Program-made: the position numbers and the translations under genes
NCBI GenBank assembly: GCA_024692205.1
Contig: JAILMX010000084.1
Span: 1 to 33,306 of the forward strand
DNA: 33,306 nt
Direction: 5' to 3'
Origin: Desulfovibrio sp.
GTDB taxonomy: Bacteria; Desulfobacterota; Desulfovibrionia; Desulfovibrionales; Desulfovibrionaceae
In this document: positions 26,891-33,306 of the stretch, one piece after another
Layout of the letters: each line of letters starts with the position of its first letter
Position numbering within the stretch: the stretch's first letter is position 1
Notes under the pieces: generated by a model
The model's input: the letters and a program-made list of their open reading frames with translations, nothing else
Databases searched by the model: none
Told to the model about the DNA's origin: nothing

Positions 26891-28111
26891 ATGGAAAATC
26901 ACGCTATCAACATTCCCATTCCCACCCGGGAGAAAATGTTCAACATGTCTCCGCTGCTGCGGCCGACTTTGGGGAACATCATCACGTGGATCATTCTGAC
27001 TGTGGGCCTGGTGATAACCTTCATCCGCTTCACCCAGGGCATCGGCTCCGTCGCCAACCTTGACGACAATGCCCCCTGGGGCATGTGGATCGGCTTTGAC
27101 CTTCTCTGCGGCGTCTGCCTCGCGGCCGGCGGCTACTTCACCACCGTCGCTTGCTACGTCATGGGCATGAAGCACTTCCATTCCGCCGCCCGCCCGGCCG
27201 TGCCCACGGCCTTTCTGGGCTACGCCTTCGTGGTTGTCGCGCTTCTGTATGACCTGGGTCATCCGCTGCGCCTGCCCTTCATGTTCTTCTTCCCCGGCAC
27301 GACATCCGTGCTCTTCGAAGTCGGCCTGTGCGTCGCCACGTACCTGACGGTACTCTTCACCGAGTTCTCCATTGCTCCGGCAGAGTGGCTCTCCCGCCGT
27401 TTCCCCATCGCCCTTAAATGGCGTTTCTTCGTCAACAAGATCAACATCCTGCTGACGATCTTCGGCGTGACCCTGTCCACCCTGCACCAGTCTTCGCTGG
27501 GCTCTCTCTACCTGATCTGTCCCGGCAAGCTGCATCCGCTGTGGTACTCGCCCTTCCTGCCGATGTTCTTCTTCGTAAGCTCCATGGTGGCCGGTGCCTC
27601 CATGGTCATCTTTGAAGGCTTCTTCGCGCATAAGGGAGTGCATCAGTACATGGACGCGCAGCATCTTCGCGAAAGTGACTGCGTGACCCTGAGCTTCGCA
27701 AAGGCCGCCTCATTCATCCTGATGGCCTACTTCATGCTGAAGTTCATCGACATGCTCGTGCAGGCCAACATCCCCTACCTCTTCACCGGCTACGGCCTGT
27801 GGTGGATGGTCGAGATGTTCGGCTTCGTGCTCCTGCCCGCTCTCCTGTACGCCAAGGGTTCGCGTGAGGGCAACGTCAGGCTCTGCCAGTACGCCTCCAT
27901 GAATGCTGTCGCCGGTATCGTTCTGAACCGCTTCAACATCTGCATGATCGCGTTCAACTACCAGCTCCCTGCCGCCGAACGCTACTTCCCGAGCCTGTGG
28001 GAAATCTGCATCTCCGTCTTCGTGGTGACAATGATCGTTACCTGCTACCGCTTCATCGTCTACCACATGCCGATCTTGTACGAACATCCCGATTTCAAGG
28101 ATGCCCACTAG
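26891..28111 (+). CDS. nhcC: NrfD-family integral membrane subunit (HmcC/NhcC-like)
   Basis: Polytopic protein starting immediately after nhcB; NrfD/PsrC-like sequence (NLDDNAPWGMWIGFDLLCGVCLAAGGYF...). Confidence 0.9.
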   Translation: MENHAINIPIPTREKMFNMSPLLRPTLGNIITWIILTVGLVITFIRFTQGIGSVANLDDNAPWGMWIGFDLLCGVCLAAGGYFTTVACYVMGMKHFHSAARPAVPTAFLGYAFVVVALLYDLGHPLRLPFMFFFPGTTSVLFEVGLCVATYLTVLFTEFSIAPAEWLSRRFPIALKWRFFVNKINILLTIFGVTLSTLHQSSLGSLYLICPGKLHPLWYSPFLPMFFFVSSMVAGASMVIFEGFFAHKGVHQYMDAQHLRESDCVTLSFAKAASFILMAYFMLKFIDMLVQANIPYLFTGYGLWWMVEMFGFVLLPALLYAKGSREGNVRLCQYASMNAVAGIVLNRFNICMIAFNYQLPAAERYFPSLWEICISVFVVTMIVTCYRFIVYHMPILYEHPDFKDAH

Positions 28112-28127
28112 GCAGAAGGAGAACGAA

Positions 28128-28271
28128 ATGGAATTCCCTATCTTCTATGATTACTTTCTGTTCACCAAGAGTCTTGCCTACATCATGATGTTTGTGGTGC
28201 TGCCGTTCTACGTCCTCTACTGGAACACGGTGCTCTACCCCATCAAAAAGAAGCGCAACAACACGAAGTAA
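28128..28271 (+). CDS. nhcD: Small single-TM subunit (HmcD/NhcD-like), 47 aa
   Basis: Not in the supplied ORF track. ATG at 28128 with AGAAGGAG upstream: MEFPIFYDYFLFTKSLAYIMMFVVLPFYVLYWNTVLYPIKKKRNNTK*. Confidence 0.8.
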   Translation: MEFPIFYDYFLFTKSLAYIMMFVVLPFYVLYWNTVLYPIKKKRNNTK

Positions 28272-28290
28272 ACGATAACCGCCAACAGAA

Positions 28291-28335
28291 GGGGAGGCAC
28301 AGGCCGCATCGACGGCCTCTGCCTCCCCTTCTTTC
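28291..28335 (+). terminator. Long hairpin terminator between nhcD and hypC
   Basis: GGGGAGGCACAGGCCG-CATCGA-CGGCCTCTGCCTCCCC: 16-bp stem with one mismatch, then TTCTTTC. Confidence 0.85.
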
Positions 28336-28364
28336 ACTCTGCCCTCGCAGTAACGGAGGTCTCT

Positions 28365-28616
28365 ATGTGCCTTGCCATACCAGCCCAGATCGTCGAAATG
28401 GAAAATGCCGACATGGCCCGTGTACGCGTGGGAAACAGCGAGACCTATCTGCGCGCCTCCCTCATGCTTCTGCCCGAACCGCCTAAGGTGGGTGATTACC
28501 TGATCGTGCATGCCGGTTTCGCCATACGGGCCTTGCCGCCTGAAGAGGCGCGGCAATCCCTGCAGGCATTGCGCGAATTCGCCGAAGCGGGCGCTGCGGC
28601 CGGAACGCTTGACTAG
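28365..28616 (+). CDS. hypC: HypC/HupF-family hydrogenase maturation chaperone
   Basis: MCLAIPAQIVEMENADMARV..., VGDYLIVHAGFAIRAL. GGAGG RBS. Confidence 0.93.
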   Translation: MCLAIPAQIVEMENADMARVRVGNSETYLRASLMLLPEPPKVGDYLIVHAGFAIRALPPEEARQSLQALREFAEAGAAAGTLD

Positions 28617-28674
28617 GCATCGCCTTGAAGCCCCACCAGGCCGAACATCCGAGCATCTGCGCAACGCATACCTG

Positions 28675-28714
28675 AAAAAAGCCCTCCGAACACATAGAAG
28701 GGCTTGCTTTTTTT
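28675..28714. terminator. Hairpin terminator downstream of hypC, T-rich on the + side
   Basis: AAAAAAGCCCT...AGGGCTTGCTTTTTTT; about 7-bp stem; lies between convergent hypC and the hybrid kinase gene. Confidence 0.7.
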
Positions 28715-28736
28715 CCCGGTGAAGGCTGGGTTGCGT

Positions 28737-31700
28737 CTAATCGGCGTGTTGCGCCGACGTGTGCAGGACCTCGCCGATGACCGCGCACACGTGCTCCACC
28801 TCTATGGGTTTGGAGATGTGCGCGTTCATGCCGGACTCTAGGGCCTGATGCACGTCATCGGAAAAGGCGTTCGCCGTCATGGCGACGATGGGCAGCCGGG
28901 CAAGATCCTCACGCCCTTGCGCCCTGATGGCACGCGTCGCCGCGTAACCATCCATGACAGGCATCTGAACATCCATCAGAACGAGATCGTAACGACCGGC
29001 GGGGGCGTTACAGAGCTTGTCGACGCATTCCTGCCCGTCACAGGCCGTGTCGATATCAAAGCCGACGGCCTGCAGAAGCTCCACGGCGATCTCGCGGTTC
29101 ATCTCGTTGTCGTCGACGATGAGGAGCTTTCTTCCCAGGATGCCGCCATCTTTCCCAGATGCCTGAAGCGCTGCGTCCGCGCCGGCCGTATCCGTCGCGG
29201 ATGCGGCAGTGTCCGCCTTGAGGGAAAAAGAGACTGTGAACGTGCTTCCCTCGCCGGGCGTGCTCTCGACCGTGATCGTGCCGTTCATGAGGTTGACCAG
29301 TGAATGAACGATGGCCATGCCGAGGCCGGAGCCTTCTATCTTGCTCGTGCGGCTGTCGGTGGCCCGTGAGAAAGGCTCGAAGATGTGCTTCACGAATTCG
29401 GGGGACATGCCCATGCCCGAATCGCTGAAGACGAATCGGTAGGTGTAGTATCCCGCAAGGGATGACGGCAACTCGACCGCCTCCAGCCCGAACTGCCCGC
29501 CTTCGTGCGTAAATTTGACGGCATTGCCCAGTATGTTGACGCAGATCTGCATGAGGCGGGACTCATCGCCCATGACATCGACATTCTGCACGCCCTCGCA
29601 GGCGAGATTGAATGTCAGTCCGTTCACTTCTGCCTGCGGACGAAACATGGATGCGAGGCTCTCGAAGAACTTGCTCAGGCTGAAGCCCTTTTCGGATAGC
29701 TTGATCACGCCGCTCTCAATGCGCGACATGTCGAGCACTTCGTTGACGAGCTGAAGCAGATGGCGGCTTGAAAGCGCGATCTTCTTCAGGCAGTCCACGA
29801 CGCGCTCGGCTTCACCCCTGTGCTGCAGGGCTATTTCGGTCATGCCCGTTATGGCGTTGAGGGGAGTGCGGATGTCGTGCGACATGCGCGAAAGGAAATC
29901 GGTCTTTGCAGAACTCGCCTGCATGGCGGCGGCGTAGGCCTCCTTCAGGGCATAGGCTGTGCTCTCCTCACGCGCCCTCGTTTCGGTCACGTCCTTAATG
30001 CTGCACATGGCGATGATGTCGCCTGTCGTCGGCACGCGTATGAGCAGAAGCGTATGCCGCAAGATGGCCGGCTTTTCACGGTAGGCTGTGCATCGGTATT
30101 CAAAGCTCAGCGCGGTGCGCCCCAGGCGGTAGGCATCGAGCAGATAGGAGACATCGAGGTTATTCCGATAGGTGTCGCGGTCGTATTCGGCGACGTAGAG
30201 CTCCGCCCATCTGCGGAAGAAGGACGAGGCCCTGCAGGGGAGCTCGAAGCCAGCGAGACTGACGAGGGGCATGCTCTTGCCGTTGATGCGCTCGTAGATC
30301 TCATCCTCTATGAGGTTGAGTGAGACATTGATGTTGTACACCGAGATGGATTCGGAAATGATCGCCTGCCGGTACTGCTCCTCCTGCGTCAACGTCAGCC
30401 GCAGGGAGAGGTTGTGCTCCTCTATCTTTCTATTGAGCTTTTCAAGCTGCTCCTTTTGCTGCTCTGTCGCTTCCAGGGCCTGCCGCAGGCGCTGTTGCGT
30501 GTTCTGCTCTTCAATTTTCAGACTCGTAATATCCTGCAGGGCCAGAAGCGCCTGTGTCACATGGCCGTCGCGAAAGGCCGTCGCGATGAGGGATGCCTTT
30601 TCCCAGCAGTGATCCCTGTTGGCGATCAGATACTCGGTCTGGGTGAAGGATGCCCCGCTCGTGAGTTTGTCGAAGGCGAAGAGCTCCTGGCTGGCTTTCT
30701 CGCCGCACAGCAGGCGGAAGTGGTCGTACAAGTCGCCTAGGGGGCCGCTGCGGAGTAAACAGTAGGAAGAATCACCGCTTTCGCCCTGCGCCGGTATGCA
30801 GAAACGTTCCCGAAAGGAGGAGGTTTCCTCCCCCGTGTCCGCGTCCTTCTCCTCATCCTTCTCGTCAAGGAAGGTGTAGGTGCCCGCAGCGAAATCGATC
30901 AGGCAGAATCCTATGTACATGCGCTGCACGCTGTTAATGATTTTGAATGCCTCGACGTTCTTTTCCTTCAGGTGCCTCTCCTGCCGTCGCGTGGCGGAGA
31001 TGAGGGCCAGCATGACGAGGAGGAATATGGCCGTCGTCAGGCAGAGGGCGATCAGGGAATCACGATTCGTCTCGGCCAGGATCTCGGCATTGAATTTTGC
31101 AGGGATCGTTTTCACGAGAAAAAGGCGCCCCCGCCACAGGGGCATGACGAACGTGGAGGCATCCCCGTCTGTGCCGGCATAGGTGTAGGAACACGACCTT
31201 CCCCCCTCGAAGGCATCCTGCAGCTGCCTGCGGCTGTCCGCACTCGAAATTCCCGAAAGATACTCTTCCGAAAGGATACTTCCCTTCTCCCCCCGGGTGG
31301 AGACGAGGATGTTTCCTTTTGCATCGCAGATGTAATCGCTTGTCGGAACGTCGAAATACGATGTCTTGAGAAGCCCCTTGAGTACGGACAGTTCAAGCGT
31401 ACCGGAAAGTGCGCCAACTATCTCCTCTTCTTCATCATAGACGGGCGTGTAGTAAAGGAGAAGCGGCTGCTGCGTGCTCAGGGAAGCATCCACGACGACG
31501 CTGTCGGTGCGCCCGGAAAAAGCCGGGATGAGATAATTCCTGTCGGCGTAATAATCGACCTTTCCCCCCGTCGTCATAATCACGCCGCTTGTGTAGACGA
31601 AGAAGAGGTCACGGAAGGACATGTTCTTCTTTTCGTGTTTCAGCCGCGCGGCCATGGCATCGCGAGACCCTGGAATGGGCCGTGCTATTGTTCGGGCCGA

Positions 31701-31910
31701 CCGTATAAGCGACACTTCTGCCTGGGTGAGGAGCGCATTGATGAACTGCACCGCATCCTTGGAGCTTTGCTCGAGAAAGATCTCGTTACGCGAAAGAAGC
31801 CGCTCGGTGCCGGCGCGCCGCAGTATCAGCTGCGTGGCCAACAAAAGAACGAAAAGAACGACAATCCCGATTATCATAATCTTGATGTCGAGCCGCTGCT
31901 GAATATTCAC
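28737..31910 (-). CDS. Hybrid sensor histidine kinase (periplasmic dCache-like sensor, HisKA, HATPase_c, REC)
   Basis: N-terminal TM and sensor region, FLSRMSHDIRTPLNAITGMTEIA (H box), GSGLGMAIVHSLVNLMNG (G box), REC: LLIVDDNEMNREIAVELL...DLVLMDVQMPVMDGYAATRAIR. Likely GTG start at 31910 (GAGGGGTCTT-GTG, VNIQQRLDIKIMIIG) rather than 32174. Confidence 0.92.
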   Translation of the reverse strand: MNIQQRLDIKIMIIGIVVLFVLLLATQLILRRAGTERLLSRNEIFLEQSSKDAVQFINALLTQAEVSLIRSARTIARPIPGSRDAMAARLKHEKKNMSFRDLFFVYTSGVIMTTGGKVDYYADRNYLIPAFSGRTDSVVVDASLSTQQPLLLYYTPVYDEEEEIVGALSGTLELSVLKGLLKTSYFDVPTSDYICDAKGNILVSTRGEKGSILSEEYLSGISSADSRRQLQDAFEGGRSCSYTYAGTDGDASTFVMPLWRGRLFLVKTIPAKFNAEILAETNRDSLIALCLTTAIFLLVMLALISATRRQERHLKEKNVEAFKIINSVQRMYIGFCLIDFAAGTYTFLDEKDEEKDADTGEETSSFRERFCIPAQGESGDSSYCLLRSGPLGDLYDHFRLLCGEKASQELFAFDKLTSGASFTQTEYLIANRDHCWEKASLIATAFRDGHVTQALLALQDITSLKIEEQNTQQRLRQALEATEQQKEQLEKLNRKIEEHNLSLRLTLTQEEQYRQAIISESISVYNINVSLNLIEDEIYERINGKSMPLVSLAGFELPCRASSFFRRWAELYVAEYDRDTYRNNLDVSYLLDAYRLGRTALSFEYRCTAYREKPAILRHTLLLIRVPTTGDIIAMCSIKDVTETRAREESTAYALKEAYAAAMQASSAKTDFLSRMSHDIRTPLNAITGMTEIALQHRGEAERVVDCLKKIALSSRHLLQLVNEVLDMSRIESGVIKLSEKGFSLSKFFESLASMFRPQAEVNGLTFNLACEGVQNVDVMGDESRLMQICVNILGNAVKFTHEGGQFGLEAVELPSSLAGYYTYRFVFSDSGMGMSPEFVKHIFEPFSRATDSRTSKIEGSGLGMAIVHSLVNLMNGTITVESTPGEGSTFTVSFSLKADTAASATDTAGADAALQASGKDGGILGRKLLIVDDNEMNREIAVELLQAVGFDIDTACDGQECVDKLCNAPAGRYDLVLMDVQMPVMDGYAATRAIRAQGREDLARLPIVAMTANAFSDDVHQALESGMNAHISKPIEVEHVCAVIGEVLHTSAQHAD

Positions 31911-31998
31911 AAGACCCCTCTGTCCGTATTTGCCAGAAACCACGCGCGCCGAAAAGGCCGGCATACCCATCTGGAGCGGCCCCCGAAGGAAACGCCGC

Positions 31999-32027
31999 TT
32001 GCAAACCTCCGATGCTTGAATTATACA
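31999..32027 (+). promoter_or_regulatory. Candidate sigma70-like promoter for the DUF486-tauE/safE pair
   Basis: TTGCAA (31999-32004), 17 nt spacer, TATACA (32022-32027). A perfect TATAAT lies on the opposite strand at 32025-32020. Confidence 0.45.
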
Positions 32028-32149
32028 GGACAAACACATTTCACGCCACCCCCTTTGCGCCGGCCCCCGAAGGCTTTCGTGTCCGGCAGCTGTCGGCGTG
32101 CCCAATGCGAAAACCAAACGCTCCGTGCCCAAACCGCATCGAGACAACC

Positions 32150-32497
32150 ATGCATCTGCCCGTCCCCGTAGCAACCATCGGCCTGCTCGTTCTTTCCAAT
32201 GTCTTCATGACCTTCGCCTGGTACGGCCATCTGCGGTACAAGGGCATGGCCCTGCCCGCCGTCATCCTCTCGAGCTGGGGGCTGGCCTTCTTCGAATACA
32301 TGCTGCAGGTTCCGGCCAACCGCATAGGCTACGGCCATTTCTCCGCCGCTGAGCTCAAGACCATACAGGAGGTCATCTCCCTCACGGTCTTCATGGTCTT
32401 CTCGGTCTTCTGGCTGCACGAAAGCCTGCGCTGGAACCATATCGTCGGCTTCGCGCTCATCGTGGCGGCCGCATGGATCATCTTCGAGAAGTGGTAA
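32150..32497 (+). CDS. DMT-superfamily small membrane protein (DUF486)
   Basis: MHLPVPVATIGLLVLSNVFMTFAWYGHLRYK..., AAELKTIQEVISLTVF, FSVFWLHESLRWNHIVGFALIVAAAWIIF. Confidence 0.88.
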   Translation: MHLPVPVATIGLLVLSNVFMTFAWYGHLRYKGMALPAVILSSWGLAFFEYMLQVPANRIGYGHFSAAELKTIQEVISLTVFMVFSVFWLHESLRWNHIVGFALIVAAAWIIFEKW

Positions 32498-33276
32498 TGT
32501 TCACACTCTCCGTCACCGCTCTCACCATCTGCTGCGCAGGCGCCTTCGTCGGCGGCTTCATCGATTCCATCGCCGGCGGGGGCGGGCTCATAACCCTGCC
32601 CGCCCTGCTTATCGCCGGCGTGCCGCCGCACTGCGCCCTCTCGGCGAACAAGTTCAGCGCCTGCCTCGGCACCTGCGTGGCCCTCGGCACCTTCTCCAAA
32701 AGCGGTCTCGTCCAATGGCGTGCGGCGCTGACAGGCGTCCCATTCTCGCTTCTCGGCTCCTGCTTCGGGGCCATGCTCGCCCTGTCCATCGACAACGCCA
32801 TCCTGAGCAAGGTGCTCGTGGCACTGCTGCCGCCGGCGATGCTGCTCACCCTTCTGCCCTCGCGGCGCGATGACACGATGGCCATGGAAGTGTCCGGCCC
32901 GCGCCTCTGGCTCGTGCTGCCTGCGCTCTGCTTCGCTATCGGCATGTACGACGGTTTCTACGGCCCGGGGACGGGCAGTTTTCTCATCATCGCCTTCCAC
33001 TGGATTCTGTGCATGCGGCTTCTGGCGGCATCGGCGACCGCAAAAGTGCTGAACCTCGCCTCGAACGTAAGCGGCGTCGTCACCTTCATTGCGACGGAAA
33101 ACATGTTCTGGGCGGCGGGCATACCCATGGCCGCAGCCTGCATCACAGGCAACTGGATGGGCAGCCGCCTTGCCATCCGCACAGGATCCAGAACCGTCAG
33201 GCGCTTTCTTCTGCTCACGCTGGGCCTGCTTTTCGTCACGCTCGTCTGGCAGTATTTTCTGTCGCCCGCGAAATGA
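32497..33276 (+). CDS. TSUP family (TauE/SafE) sulfite/organic anion exporter
   Basis: GAFVGGFIDSIAGGGGLITLPALLIAGVPPHCALSANKFSACLGT; repeated half DGFYGPGTGSF. ATG overlaps the upstream stop (TAATG). Confidence 0.9.
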   Translation: MFTLSVTALTICCAGAFVGGFIDSIAGGGGLITLPALLIAGVPPHCALSANKFSACLGTCVALGTFSKSGLVQWRAALTGVPFSLLGSCFGAMLALSIDNAILSKVLVALLPPAMLLTLLPSRRDDTMAMEVSGPRLWLVLPALCFAIGMYDGFYGPGTGSFLIIAFHWILCMRLLAASATAKVLNLASNVSGVVTFIATENMFWAAGIPMAAACITGNWMGSRLAIRTGSRTVRRFLLLTLGLLFVTLVWQYFLSPAK

Positions 33277-33306
33277 CACGGCCTTCCCTGAAAATTTCGG
33301 CCCGCG

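Noticed and set aside
25691-27664. 657-aa minus-strand ORF antisense to nhcB/nhcC
   Set aside because: Low-complexity G/H/E/Q-rich translation opposite clear FeS and NrfD subunits; spurious.
30972-32171. 399-aa plus-strand ORF antisense to the hybrid kinase N-terminus
   Set aside because: No domain features; opposite a kinase with a coherent TM/sensor architecture.
32329-33279. 316-aa minus-strand ORF antisense to TauE/SafE
   Set aside because: Charged low-complexity translation (KKAPDGSGSCADG...), no domain; shadow of the transporter gene.
1-33306. CRISPR arrays, tRNA/rRNA genes, IS elements, prophage, toxin-antitoxin or defense islands
   Set aside because: No regularly spaced repeats, transposase/integrase motifs, or tRNA cloverleaf-like segments were seen by eye; tools such as tRNAscan-SE and CRISPR finders were not run.

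Overview
This window reads as mostly core chromosome of a GC-rich sulfate-reducing bacterium of the Desulfovibrio type. Markers for that assignment are sat (sulfate adenylyltransferase), dsrC, and a nine-heme cytochrome (nhc/Hmc-like) transmembrane redox operon. I called 31 coding regions, including one 47-aa gene (nhcD) missing from the supplied ORF track. Non-coding calls are four hairpin terminators, six candidate sigma70-like promoters and a palindromic element upstream of metF. Main blocks: lipoyl-like protein/hypothetical/ssb/sat; a VKOR-thioredoxin fusion; an A+T-rich diguanylate cyclase that looks acquired; a small flgM operon; metF; a NAGPA-family protein; larC; a CBS protein; dsrC; PBP1A-trmI-M99 peptidase-gpsA-gmhB; a reverse-strand block of phosphohexomutase, two hypotheticals, tadA, LOG, miaA, coaD, rsmD and a beta-CASP RNase; nhcABCD; hypC; an orphan hybrid histidine kinase; and DUF486 plus TauE/SafE. 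I saw no CRISPR array, tRNA, rRNA, IS element or prophage. I did not find a convincing new multi-gene system. The best leads are the M99 (Csd4-like) peptidase with a Gln zinc-ligand motif next to PBP1A, the VKOR-thioredoxin fusion, the metF palindrome, the compact nhc operon and the compositionally foreign cyclase. No database searches were run; family names come from motif recognition.
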